In this document: positions 8,466 through 18,817 of the stretch, piece by piece
Position numbering within the stretch: the stretch's first letter is position 1
Layout: each line of letters starts with the position of its first letter
NCBI GenBank assembly: GCA_020638695.1
Contig: JACKIB010000009.1
Location: forward strand, 62,001-126,000
Direction of reading: 5' to 3'
DNA length: 64,000 nucleotides
DNA from: Planctomycetota bacterium
Lineage (GTDB): Bacteria; Planctomycetota; UBA1135; UBA2386
Translations under genes and position numbers: made by a program
The notes under the pieces: model-generated
The model's database searches: none
Told to the model about the DNA's origin: nothing
Seen by the model: the letters and a program-made list of their open reading frames with translations, nothing else

Positions 8466-8545
8466 CTCGAGGTTGAGGGAGCCCCAGACCCCCATACCCC
8501 CACAGCCCCAAGCCCCACAGCCCCAAGCCCCCCGGTCCCCAACTC
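8466..8545. repeat. C-rich low-complexity tract with 15-base tandem duplication
   Basis: Strongly C-rich on the plus strand. A 15-base unit is exactly duplicated at 8502-8516 and 8517-8531. A CCCCATACCCC motif occurs both here (8488-8500) and just before the palindrome (8340-8350), so the pair brackets it. Confidence 0.5.
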
Positions 8546-8816
8546 TGGGCCGACACGCCCCAGGTTCGATCCACGAGTCACTCGAGTCGTTCGAAGCAAG
8601 CCACGACGACACGGCCTGCTGATGGACGGCGCCCGACCGCGGCGGCAGGCGAGCGTCACCCCATTGCCCGGTGCGACTCCCTGGTGTGTCTCCCCACTGA
8701 GCAACACCCTCTTCGAACCCGGCGGCAACCTCGCACGGTCGCCGCAGCTCTCCACCGGCAGCGAGTTGGCCCGAGCCCGCGAAATACTCCGCGACCCCGC
8801 GCCCGGCCCGCCTCGG

Positions 8817-9844
8817 TCAGCCGACCCGCCAGGTGTCCGGACCTTCGAGTAGGCTCTGCAGCGATGAGGTGCCCTTCTCCTTCGCTGCGTTGAGCTGCGC
8901 CCGGACCGCATCCTCGAATGCCGGACGCGCCACGTCGCGGAACACTCCGATCGGCACCGGGAACGCGGTCTCCGACATCGACGACAGCGCCATGGCGCGC
9001 GCCGGGCTCGGGTCGGCGACGTCCCACACCATCACATCGGACTCCGTCACGCCGTCAACTCCGACCGTGACCACCTCCGGCTGCAGTTCGGCGTTGAGCC
9101 GCAACCCCTTGTTGCCGTCCTTGCCGAACCGGACCGGCTTGCCGTGGGCGAGCTCCACCGTGCGGTCGTCGCGCACGTCCTTCTCCCGGAAGTGGTCGAA
9201 GGCGTGATCGTTGAAGATGTTGCAGTTCTGATAGATCTCCACCAGCGCGGTCCCCTCGTGTGCTGCCGCCAGGCGGACCATCTCCTCGAGGTGGTTGCCG
9301 TAGGTGTCGATCGACCGGGCGATGAAGGTCGCACCGGCGCCGAGCGCCAGGTTGACCGGGCGCAGCGGGTAGTCGATCGAGCCCATCGGCGTCGACTTGG
9401 TGAGCTTGCCCTGCTCCGAGGTCGGCGAGTACTGCCCTTTGGTCAGTCCGTAGATGCGGTTGTTGAACAACAGGATCTTCAACCCCACGTTGCGCCGTAG
9501 CGCGTGGACGAAGTGGTTGCCGCCGATCGACAGCGCGTCGCCGTCGCCGGTGACCACCCACACGTCGAGGTCCGGGTTGGCGACCTTCACGCCGGTCGCC
9601 AGCGCCGGGGCGCGGCCGTGGATCGTGTGGAACCCGTAGGTCTCCATGTAGTACGGGAATCGGCTCGAACAGCCGATGCCCGACACGATCACCGTGCGGT
9701 CGAGGTCCTTCTGCAAGGCAGCGAACGCCGCCTGCACCGCGTTGAGGATGCCGTAGTCGCCGCAGCCCGGGCACCAACGGACGTCCTGATCGGACTTGTA
9801 GTCCTTCTTGGAGAGGGGCGCCATCGGCGCGGGATCGGTCTGGG

Positions 9845-9848
<4 letters not shown>
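8817..9848 (-). CDS. korB: 2-oxoacid:ferredoxin oxidoreductase, beta subunit
   Basis: A 343-residue TPP-binding subunit. The start ATG 9848 overlaps the korA stop as ATGA and has GAGGAG 8 bases upstream. Signature pieces: VRWCPGCGDYGILNAV near the N-terminus, VSGIGCSSRFPYY, and the TPP/Mg site GDGDALSIGGNHFVHALRRN with ILLFNN. With KorA it oxidatively decarboxylates 2-oxoglutarate (or a related 2-oxoacid) to the acyl-CoA and reduces ferredoxin. The substrate is not settled by sequence reading; 2-oxoglutarate is the usual one for this two-subunit architecture. Confidence 0.88.
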
Positions 9849-11755
<1,907 letters not shown>

Positions 11756-11885
11756 ACGAGGCTCTAGATCCTGGGGGGTGCGCGGTTGCGGCGGGGGTCG
11801 CCGTGGCGGCGGGACGGTGCCACCAGCAACGTCAAGTTAGGCGGCGCACCGGGTGAATCAAGCGCCCCGGGGCCGCGCGGCATGC

Positions 11886-11914
11886 GGCACGGCGCCTTCG
11901 GGCCGCCCCGTGCC
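11886..11914. other. Hairpin with TTCG loop between korA and the reductase gene
   Basis: GGCACGG (11886-11892) pairs with CCGTGCC (11908-11914). Inside, GCC-TTCG-GGC forms a C(UUCG)G-closed tetraloop. It would lie in the 5' leader of the plus-strand reductase transcript if the promoter is upstream. Its function is unknown. Confidence 0.4.
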
Positions 11915-11994
11915 CCGACAAGGTTTCGCGGCCTCAGCGACCCAGGGCTATGATCGGAGTGCGCGGCGACGGTCTCGCCGAATCGACCACCATC

Positions 11995-13404
11995 ATGACC
12001 AAACCAGGTTTGGGCACGCCGTCTCGGCCGCTTCGCGTCGCCGTGATCGGCTCGGGTCCCTCCGGATTCTACGCCGTGGAAGCGCTGTTCAAGGTCGGGG
12101 ACCTGGTGGTGCGCTGCGACGTGTTCGATCGGTTGCCGACCCCCTACGGGCTGGTGCGCGGTGGCGTCGCCCCCGACCACCAGAAGATCAAGAGTGTGAC
12201 GCGGATCTACGACAAGATCGCGGCGCATCCGGGGTTCCGGTTCCTGGGCAACGTCAAGCTCGGCCGCGACCTGCAGGTCGAGGACCTGGCAGCGCACTAC
12301 GACCAGATCGTCTACGCGGTCGGCAACGAGAGCGCCCGCGAGCTCGGGATCCCCGGTGAGGACCTGGAGGGTGTCTGCTCGGCGACCGAATTCGTGTTCT
12401 GGTACAACGGCCACCCGGACTATCGCGAGTGCGAGTTCGACCTGTCGCGGACGCGTCGCGTCGCGGTGGTCGGCAACGGCAACGTGGCGATGGACGTGTG
12501 CCGGGTGCTGATCCAGGACCCGGAGCGGTTGGCGGAGACCGACATCGCCGACCACGCGCTCGATGTGCTGCGAAACAGTGCGGTGCGTGAAGTCGTGCTG
12601 CTCGGCAGGCGCGGGCCCGCTCAGGCGGCGTTCTCGCCCAAGGAGATCAAGGAAGTCGCCGAACTCGAGGGCGTCGACCTCGAGATCGATCCGGAGTCGG
12701 TGGAGCTCGACGACGTGACCAAGGCGTGGCTCGCTGGTGGCGCCGCGCCGAAGTCCGCCGAGAAGAACCTCGCGTTCCTGGCGGAGGTCGCCGTGCGCGG
12801 TCCGGGGTCGAACGAGCGCAAGGTGCACAGCCGCTTCCTGGTGTCGCCGGTCGAGCTGGTCGGCGAGGGCGGACGGCTCACGCGGGTGCGGCTGCAGCGC
12901 AACGAGATCTTCGCGGCACGCGACGGCACGCCGCGCCCACGCGGCCTCGACGACACCTTCGACGAGGAGGTGCAGATGTTGTTCACCGCGATCGGCTACC
13001 GCGGCATTCCGATCCCCGGCGTGCCGTTCGATGCCGAGTGGGGACTGATCCCCAACGACGAAGGGCGGGTGCTGACGGCCCGTGGTGGCTCGATCGTGCC
13101 GGGGCAGTACGTGGTCGGCTGGGCCAAGCGCGGACCGTCCGGGTTGATCGGCACCAACAGTCCGGACTCCAAGGCGACCGTCGAGAAGATGGTGGAAGAC
13201 CTGCGGGGGCAGACAGCCGACCCGTTGCCGGAGGACGAAGCCGAGCGGATCCTGACGCTGCTGCGCGGGCGCGGCGTCGACGTGGTGAGCTTCGCCGATT
13301 GGCAGCGACTCGACGCGTTCGAGCAGGAACGCGGGAAGGCGCTCGGGCGGGTGCGGCAGAAGTTGGTCGAGATCGACGCGATGCTGGGCGCGATCCGCGG
13401 GTAA
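11995..13404 (+). CDS. Ferredoxin/adrenodoxin-type NADP+ reductase
   Basis: A 469-residue flavoprotein of the FprA/adrenodoxin-reductase family. The FAD-binding motif is RVAVIGSGPSGFYAVEALF, followed by DRLPTPYGLVRGGVAPDHQK. The NADP site VVGNGNVAMDVCRVL lies near residue 155-170. The C-terminal family hallmark is VGWAKRGPSGLIGTN. It moves electrons between ferredoxin and NADP(H). The start is ambiguous: ATG 11995 leaves a short 12-residue lead, while ATG 11950 would add 15 residues; neither has a clear ribosome-binding site. Divergence from korAB suggests it recycles the reduced ferredoxin made there. Confidence 0.87.
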   Translation: MTKPGLGTPSRPLRVAVIGSGPSGFYAVEALFKVGDLVVRCDVFDRLPTPYGLVRGGVAPDHQKIKSVTRIYDKIAAHPGFRFLGNVKLGRDLQVEDLAAHYDQIVYAVGNESARELGIPGEDLEGVCSATEFVFWYNGHPDYRECEFDLSRTRRVAVVGNGNVAMDVCRVLIQDPERLAETDIADHALDVLRNSAVREVVLLGRRGPAQAAFSPKEIKEVAELEGVDLEIDPESVELDDVTKAWLAGGAAPKSAEKNLAFLAEVAVRGPGSNERKVHSRFLVSPVELVGEGGRLTRVRLQRNEIFAARDGTPRPRGLDDTFDEEVQMLFTAIGYRGIPIPGVPFDAEWGLIPNDEGRVLTARGGSIVPGQYVVGWAKRGPSGLIGTNSPDSKATVEKMVEDLRGQTADPLPEDEAERILTLLRGRGVDVVSFADWQRLDAFEQERGKALGRVRQKLVEIDAMLGAIRG

Positions 13405-13424
13405 CAGAAAGGTTGCGACCTGCG

Positions 13425-14657
13425 ATGCGGAGCCCACGATCCCGTTCGTTCCTGAACCGACGTCGGGCAGACTCGTGCACACCGTGGCGGCGGTGCGCTC
13501 TCGGCCTGGTCGCGGCCTGCGCCGTGGCGCCGGTCGCGGCGCAAGTGCAGATTCCCGAGGCACAGGCGGTCGAGGACCTGGCCGCGTTCGCAGCCACGTA
13601 TCACGACCGCGCCGGATGGGAGCGCCGAGCTGCGCTGTTGCGCACCGAGATCCTCCAGGCTGCCGGGTTGGTGCCGCTCCCGCGGCGCACCGCGCTGCGA
13701 GTGGTGCGCCACTCCAAGGTCCGACGCGACGGTTACTCGGTCGAGAACGTCTGGTTCGAGGCCTTCCCGGGGTTCTTCGTCAGCGGCAATCTGTACCTGC
13801 CCGCACCGCAACGCCCGGCGAGCGACCCCGAACCCAAGGCGCCCCGGCGACTCGCTGGAATCCTGTGTCCGCACGGTCACTGGGCCGAGGGGCGCTTTCG
13901 CCCCGACATGCAGAAGCGCTGCGGTGTGCTGGCGCGCATGGGCGCCGCGGTGTTCACCTACGACATGGCGGGTTGGCAGGAATCGACCCAGGTCGACCAC
14001 CGCAAGGACAAGGCGGTGCTGACCTACCAGGTGTGGAGCAGCATGCGGGCGATCGACTTCCTGTGTTCGATCGAGACGGTCGACCCACGCCGCATCGGGG
14101 TGACGGGTGCCTCGGGGGGCGGCACCCAGACGTTCCTGCTCGCAGCCTTGGACGATCGCGTGGCCGCCTCGGCACCGGTGGTGATGGTGTCGGCGCACTT
14201 CTTCGGCGGCTGCAACTGCGAGAGCGGGCTGCCGATCCACCGCGGGCCGCGGCACCGCACCAACAACGCGGAGATCGCCGCACTCGCCGCGCCGCGGCCG
14301 CAGCTGCTGGTGTCGTGTGGCAAGGACTGGACCAAGAACGTGCCGCGGGTCGAGCTGGGTTACGTGCGCGGGGTGTACCGGTTGTTCGGCAAGGCGGAGC
14401 TGATCGAGAACGCGCACTTCGCCGCCGAAGGTCACGACTACGGGGCGTCGAAGCGCAAGCCGGTGTACGCGTTCTTCGCCGCGCGCCTCGGGTTGCGCGC
14501 GGCCACTGCCGAGGACGAGAGCAGGGTCGAGGTGTTGCCGCACGCGTCGCTGCGTTGTTTCGATGCGCAGCACCCGCGGCCGACGCATGCGGTGGTGGGT
14601 CGCGAGCGAGTTGCGGCGGCGTTCGCGGCGAGTCGTCGCGCGAAGGTGGTGCGGTAG
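13425..14657 (+). CDS. Exported alpha/beta-hydrolase (acetylxylan-esterase/dienelactone-hydrolase-like)
   Basis: A 410-residue protein. ATG 13425 gives a basic N-terminus (RRR, then WRR), a hydrophobic stretch and a VAAQ cleavage site: a Sec or possibly Tat signal peptide. The mature part contains GNLYLPA, ILCPHGHW and the nucleophile elbow GVTGASGGGTQT (S230), with a late histidine in ENAHFAAEGHDYG. This is the pattern of prolyl-oligopeptidase-like carbohydrate esterases common in polysaccharide-degrading bacteria. The substrate is not determined. It starts 20 bases after the reductase stop, but a functional link is unlikely. Confidence 0.75.
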   Translation: MRSPRSRSFLNRRRADSCTPWRRCALGLVAACAVAPVAAQVQIPEAQAVEDLAAFAATYHDRAGWERRAALLRTEILQAAGLVPLPRRTALRVVRHSKVRRDGYSVENVWFEAFPGFFVSGNLYLPAPQRPASDPEPKAPRRLAGILCPHGHWAEGRFRPDMQKRCGVLARMGAAVFTYDMAGWQESTQVDHRKDKAVLTYQVWSSMRAIDFLCSIETVDPRRIGVTGASGGGTQTFLLAALDDRVAASAPVVMVSAHFFGGCNCESGLPIHRGPRHRTNNAEIAALAAPRPQLLVSCGKDWTKNVPRVELGYVRGVYRLFGKAELIENAHFAAEGHDYGASKRKPVYAFFAARLGLRAATAEDESRVEVLPHASLRCFDAQHPRPTHAVVGRERVAAAFAASRRAKVVR

Positions 14658-14694
14658 TTCCGCCCTTCGCGACAGTTCTGCCGCCAGCCGGTCT

Positions 14695-15387
14695 TCACCC
14701 GGCGATCAGCATCGGGCCGAGCGTTCCGCCCTCGCGGTGTGGGCCGCCGTCCGGACCGCGCAGTGCCACGTAGTGGCGGATGAACGGCAACACCGTGGCG
14801 ATCGGGTCGCCGTCATCCGGCAGAGACCCGGCGCGGGATCGGAGCAGGTGGAGCGCCTCGGCGACTGCATCCCCGGCACACGGTCCACCGGCGACCAGGG
14901 CGTAGGCCAATGAGTATGCGAGCTCGAAGGCGAATTGCGGCCGCACGAAGCAGTCGGTCGCGAGCGCCCTGTCGGCGCCCGCGTGGATCGCCGGTTCGCC
15001 GATCGAGTCGCCGCACATGCAGCCGATGAGCGCGACACAGCGGCGCGGTCGGGCGAGCAGCGCTGCGGGCGGCAGGCGGTGCATGCCGTCCTGCAGATCG
15101 AACTCGAACGTCCTGGCGGGGATCGCGCTGTCGATCGCATCGGTGCGTCCGATCACGATCAGGTCCCGATGCGTGCCGCGCAGCAGCCGCTCGAGTTCGG
15201 CTCGACCGTCGAACAGGCGGTGCGCGCCGTTGCCCCAACCGACCGCAAGCTGACGCGGGGAGAGTGCGATGGTGATGCCTTGGTGGCTCTTCGCCAAGTT
15301 CAACAGCTTGCGCGTGTGCGGCGCGGGAGACAGGACGCGCTCACCGAGCGGATCGCCGCCGAGCACCACCAGCAGTGGGCCGCTCAT
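14695..15387 (-). CDS. CHAT-like (caspase-fold) protein, catalytic histidine apparently missing
   Basis: A 230-residue protein whose ATG (15387) overlaps the preceding gene's stop as ATGA. Residues 115-185 read like the C-terminal half of a CHAT peptidase: RCVALIGCMCGDSIG (C123, C125), GADRALATDCFVRPQFAFELAYSLAYAL, then AGDAVAEALHLLRS. CHAT proteins normally carry a GH before this, on the strand ending in the catalytic histidine. Here the equivalent strand is DLIVIGRTDA, with arginine where histidine is expected. The protein may therefore be inactive or use a different base. CHAT proteins act as effectors in bacterial conflict systems. The assignment is by pattern only and is moderately uncertain. 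Confidence 0.5.
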   Translation of the reverse strand: MSGPLLVVLGGDPLGERVLSPAPHTRKLLNLAKSHQGITIALSPRQLAVGWGNGAHRLFDGRAELERLLRGTHRDLIVIGRTDAIDSAIPARTFEFDLQDGMHRLPPAALLARPRRCVALIGCMCGDSIGEPAIHAGADRALATDCFVRPQFAFELAYSLAYALVAGGPCAGDAVAEALHLLRSRAGSLPDDGDPIATVLPFIRHYVALRGPDGGPHREGGTLGPMLIAG

Positions 15388-15803
15388 CGGCAGGCCTCCA
15401 TCGCCGCTGCCGGTGGGACCACTTGCTCCAGGGTCCAGCGGCCGTCGCGGACCGGCGCGAGCAGGTACCACGGCAGGTCGGGTCGGCCGCCGGGCGGCAT
15501 GTCGAAGCCGAGTTGCACACGAGCGAGCGGGGCGAGGTCTTGGATCGTCTCGATCAGTTCCGCGGTCGCCTGGTCCCACTCGTACTCGAGCCGCGCGAGC
15601 ATGCGGACGGTCGAGCCGAGCTTGGAGCTTGCGCCCGGCTCGTTCTCGCGCAGCCGGACGAGGAGTTGCGGAACGGTGTCCGGCACGTGAAGGCACAGGG
15701 TCGAGAGCCGTCGCCCGTCGCACATCTCCAGGCGAAAGCACAGGGTCGCGCTCGCCGGGTCGGCGGTGTGCCCGTCGAGCAAGGTCAGGCCGATGGTGTT
15801 CAT
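15384..15803 (-). CDS. Small protein coupled to the CHAT-like gene, unknown
   Basis: A 139-residue acidic protein. ATG 15803 is preceded by GGAGG at a 6-base spacing, which decides the start. It has an alternating strand-helix pattern (LTLLDGHTADPAS, LCFRLEMCDGRRL, LLVRLRENEPG) and a central helix (VRMLARLEYEWDQATAELIETIQ). The C-terminal part is proline-rich (DMPPGGRPDLPWYLLAPV). I do not recognise a family. The 4-base overlap with the downstream CHAT-like gene implies the two are made together. It may be a partner or immunity-type subunit; that is inference. Confidence 0.62.
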   Translation of the reverse strand: MNTIGLTLLDGHTADPASATLCFRLEMCDGRRLSTLCLHVPDTVPQLLVRLRENEPGASSKLGSTVRMLARLEYEWDQATAELIETIQDLAPLARVQLGFDMPPGGRPDLPWYLLAPVRDGRWTLEQVVPPAAAMEACR

Positions 15804-16215
15804 GGGGAACCTCCGAGGGGTCGTCAGGATTCGAGAACGACCCTTGGAGAAAGTCCGGGGGCGAGATGTTCCGCGCCGACCGGCTCGCCTCGATGGGTAC
15901 TCGATACCGACCCGCGGTGTCGAACCGCAGGTGCGAATCCGAGATGCAGTCTTGGCGATCCCCATGAGGGATTGTCGGGATTGCGCGGGCATCGGCAGTC
16001 CGGCATAGTGCCCGATGCACCATGCCGACCCGTACGACGCACCGCACTCGTTCGGCGGACTCTCGTTACACGATGAGGTCCGATTCGGCGGGAAGCGGAC
16101 AAGGGCACTCACGATCCCCGAGTCTCCGAGTGGTGGGCGAGTCAGTACCGGGGGTGCGAATTCGCAGCGACCCGATTGCGATTGTGTACCCCGGCTCGGG
16201 TGACGGAGGACATCG
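15804..16215. promoter_or_regulatory. Divergent intergenic region of the CHAT-like/HTH-methyltransferase locus
   Basis: 412 bases between divergent starts. It contains the inverted repeat GCATCGG (15989-15995) / CCGATGC (16012-16018) and a short GGTA-CTCGA-TACC motif (about 15896-15908), either of which could be an operator for the HTH protein. No coding frame is convincing. The plus-strand gene has GGAGGA six bases before its GTG. Confidence 0.4.
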
Positions 16216-17874
16216 GTGACTCCCGAGGAGTTGATCCGGGTCTTCGCTGACAACCTGCGGCGATTCATGGACGCCAACGGATTGACCGAATCGCAGCTGC
16301 GGAAGAAGGCGGGGCTGAAGTCCGACACTGTGAAGAAGTGGCTCCGTGCTGACCTCGCTACGCTGCCGAAGATCGACAGCTTGGTGAGTGTCGCGAGCGC
16401 ACTGGGGTGCTCGGTCAGCGAGTTGTTCGCCCGGCACGCCACCGACGTGATGGACTTCGATACGGTGGTCGCGCGAGTCCTCGCCGCGCGACCGGACGCG
16501 GTGGTCTTGGTGTCCGATCCCCGGCTCATCCGCGATCAGCATCGCGACTTGGAGCAGCGGCTCCTCGCGCTCCTGGCGCAGTCGAGTCTCACGGCGTTCT
16601 ACTGCTACCCGTCCTCGTCGCTCGACCCGATGCGCGACGCCAGCCGGGGGCGGCATTCCGATCAGCTGCGCGAGGACTTGGAGTCCAGGTTGCCGCGCCT
16701 ACGAGGGCGTGTGATGAGCCTCCTGTTCGATCCAGTCGTCGCCGGGTCGGCGACCGCGAATTCGGGGATGCTGATCTTCGCGCTGTGTTCCGACCGGGTC
16801 ACGCTCCACCAGGAGGTGCGCGGTGACCGGTGGTCCTGGGTGAAGATCGACCAGGGGCAGGCCGACCAGATCTGGAAGACCCTGCGTTCGGCGATCCTAC
16901 CGGTGCCCAACCCCAATTGGCGGCGCCAGCGGCTGCACCGCGAGCTCCTGCACGCAGTGCAGGCAGTGATCGAGGATCCGCGAAACGGGCGAAAGCTCGC
17001 CGAATTGGCCGGGCCTGGGCTGGAGGACGAGGTGTTCGTCAAGGACGCGCTGCAGCCGAGGCCGCCGAGGACGCTCGAGGTGCTGGAGGTCGGATCCGGG
17101 ATCGGACACAAGAGCCGGCAGTTCTTCGCCAGATGCCTGCCCAAGAATCACCGACTCACCAGAGTTGGTCGTGGTGTCGATTACGAACGGGGCATCGGTG
17201 CAGCCCGTGAGGACCTCGAGACTTGGGACGCGGGAGCGCAGCGGTTCCACGTCGTGTGTGCTCTGCACTGCATGTACACCGCCGATCCGGAGTTGATCGG
17301 CAAGATGCTGGCAGTACTCGACCGGGAGTTCGGCAAGCTGTTGATCCTGCACGGCAACTACAAGAACAACGTCCTGAGTTACATCTGCGGGGCGGTCGAC
17401 CGGTTCCTCTGCGCAAGCCAAGACAGTCCGGTGTTTCCCTATCCCGGCAAGCGCATCAAGGAAGACCCGCTGCGGCTGTACACCGAGGACATTCTCGGGT
17501 GGCTCAAGGACCACTGCATCGAGTTTCGCAAGCCGACGGTCACGCGACATCCGGTCGACGTGACTTGTTTGGTCGACCTGCAAGCGAAGGACTGGACCGA
17601 AACGGGACAGTCGATCATCAACTTCTTTCTCGGCAACTCCGAGTTGTGGTCGGATTGGAAGAAGAGTCAGGAGTCGCGGGACGCCATCCAGTGGGTGATC
17701 GCGGCGCGTGGCCGCGCGTTCGATGTGCAAACGGCGATCGTCGTCGAGAACCAACGCGTTTCTGTGCCCAAGCTAATCGAACGCGGCGCCAAGCGCCGAG
17801 AGCGGCAGCAGTCCGTCGCGCCCGGCGACCTGCCGAACAGCGAGCGCGGCGCCGAGTCCGGCGTCCGGGACTGA
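16216..17874 (+). CDS. XRE-type HTH protein fused to a SAM-methyltransferase-like domain
   Basis: A 552-residue protein starting at GTG 16216, which has a strong GGAGGA site. Residues 1-70 are an XRE/lambda-repressor HTH (ESQLRKKAGLKSDTVKKWLR, ASALGCSVSELFA). Residues ~75-230 form an alpha/beta domain I do not recognise (VVLVSDPRLIRDQHRDLEQR; LTAFYCYPSSS). From ~285 a Rossmann methyltransferase begins: LEVLEVGSGIG (motif I, ~289-297), a GVDYERGIGAA strand, FHVVCALHCMY (motif IV-like) and LLILHGNYKNN. A C-terminal helical part follows. It is divergent from the CHAT-like pair. HTH plus enzyme fusions usually sense a ligand or modify a partner; what this one does is unknown. Confidence 0.6.
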   Translation: MTPEELIRVFADNLRRFMDANGLTESQLRKKAGLKSDTVKKWLRADLATLPKIDSLVSVASALGCSVSELFARHATDVMDFDTVVARVLAARPDAVVLVSDPRLIRDQHRDLEQRLLALLAQSSLTAFYCYPSSSLDPMRDASRGRHSDQLREDLESRLPRLRGRVMSLLFDPVVAGSATANSGMLIFALCSDRVTLHQEVRGDRWSWVKIDQGQADQIWKTLRSAILPVPNPNWRRQRLHRELLHAVQAVIEDPRNGRKLAELAGPGLEDEVFVKDALQPRPPRTLEVLEVGSGIGHKSRQFFARCLPKNHRLTRVGRGVDYERGIGAAREDLETWDAGAQRFHVVCALHCMYTADPELIGKMLAVLDREFGKLLILHGNYKNNVLSYICGAVDRFLCASQDSPVFPYPGKRIKEDPLRLYTEDILGWLKDHCIEFRKPTVTRHPVDVTCLVDLQAKDWTETGQSIINFFLGNSELWSDWKKSQESRDAIQWVIAARGRAFDVQTAIVVENQRVSVPKLIERGAKRRERQQSVAPGDLPNSERGAESGVRD

Positions 17875-17889
17875 TCGCACCTCGACTGC

Positions 17890-18708
17890 TCAGTTCAGCT
17901 TCCCGCCGCACAGCTTGCAGAACGCCGCGTCGTGGTCATGGCCCTCGGCCAGGCACTCCGGACAGACCTGTGTGGTCGGCTGCCGCGGCCCGCGCTGCTG
18001 GAAGATCTCCGCTGCCATGATCCCGCTCGGCACCGCGAGGATGCCGAACCCGGTGATCATCAGCAGCGAGGCGAGCAGCTTGCCGGTGGTCGTCAGCGGC
18101 ACCGAATCGCCGAAGCCCACCGTGGTGACCGTGACGATCGCCCAATAGACGCTCTGCGGGATGTTGGCGAAACCGGGATTCTCCGCGCCTTCGACCAGAT
18201 ACATCGCCGTGCCCACGATGGTGATGATGATCAACACGGTGATGAGGAACACGGTCATCTTCGGCACGCTGGCTCGCAGTGCCCGCAACAGGACGTCGGC
18301 CTCGCTGAGGAAGCGCGCCAGCTTGAACACGCGGAACACGCGCAGCAGGCGCAGCGCTCGGATCACCACCAGGGACTCGGTGCCCGAGGCGAACAGGCTG
18401 AGGTAGCTCGGCAGGATCGCCAACAGGTCGATCACGCCGAACAAGCTCCACGCGTAGCGCAGTGGCCGGCGCACACAGGACAGTCGGGCGAGGTACTCGA
18501 GAGTGAACAACACCGTGAGCGTCCACTCGATCGTGTCGAACCACGTGCCGTAGCGGGCGCGGAGCCGCGGTACGCTCTCCAACATCACTGTGACGATGCT
18601 GCTGACGATCAACAGCAGCACGGCGAGATCGAACGCCCTTCCGGCCCGCGTGTCCGCCTCGAAGATGATCTCGTAGAGGTGCTCTCGCGTGGGGCGCGGT
18701 TCGGTCAT
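17890..18708 (-). CDS. Voltage-gated-type potassium channel with C-terminal zinc ribbon
   Basis: A 272-residue six-helix ion-transport protein. The selectivity filter is TVGFGD (196-201) between S5 and S6. S4 reads VIRALRLLRVFRVFKLARF, with arginines at every third position as in voltage sensors. After S6 (GILAVPSGIMAAEIF) a short tail ends CPECLAEGHDHDAAFCKLCGGKLN, a CxxC...CxxC zinc ribbon. This is the usual size of bacterial Kv-type channels. The ribbon tail is found on some channel relatives and may aid assembly. It starts 15 bases past the convergent HTH-methyltransferase stop, so the two are probably unrelated. Confidence 0.85.
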   Translation of the reverse strand: MTEPRPTREHLYEIIFEADTRAGRAFDLAVLLLIVSSIVTVMLESVPRLRARYGTWFDTIEWTLTVLFTLEYLARLSCVRRPLRYAWSLFGVIDLLAILPSYLSLFASGTESLVVIRALRLLRVFRVFKLARFLSEADVLLRALRASVPKMTVFLITVLIIITIVGTAMYLVEGAENPGFANIPQSVYWAIVTVTTVGFGDSVPLTTTGKLLASLLMITGFGILAVPSGIMAAEIFQQRGPRQPTTQVCPECLAEGHDHDAAFCKLCGGKLN

Positions 18709-18817
18709 TGCGAGACCATGGTGTGCGCCGGGATTCCGCGGGGCAACGGTCGCTTGCCGATCACTCGCTGTTCGCGACGCCGTCGTCAGGCATGCGACCG
18801 GCCGACGGCCGCTCGGG

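Larger units (their letters stand above)
8136..8816. other. Gene-free stretch upstream of the transposase
   Basis: About 680 bases without a convincing gene. Bases 8150-8300 are clearly more AT-rich than the surroundings (runs such as GTTTTCACATGCAATGCG), which fits a promoter region for the transposase or recently acquired DNA. It also contains the second REP-like palindrome and a C-rich tract (both listed). From 8580 to 8816 I see nothing I can name. Confidence 0.5.

Noticed and set aside
8466..8545. CRISPR-like repeat array
   Set aside because: Only two adjacent copies with no spacers; simple tandem duplication in a C-rich tract.
8555..8580. tRNA T-loop-like sequence GGTTCGATCC
   Set aside because: The flanking bases do not pair into a T-stem and no anticodon or acceptor arm is found nearby.
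11764..13563. Minus-strand frame of about 600 codons opposite the ferredoxin-NADP reductase
   Set aside because: Overlaps a convincing flavoprotein gene on the other strand; no domain seen.
14695..17874. Known anti-phage systems such as CBASS or Thoeris
   Set aside because: No cyclase, TIR or SLOG domain is seen; only the CHAT-like and HTH-methyltransferase parts are recognisable.
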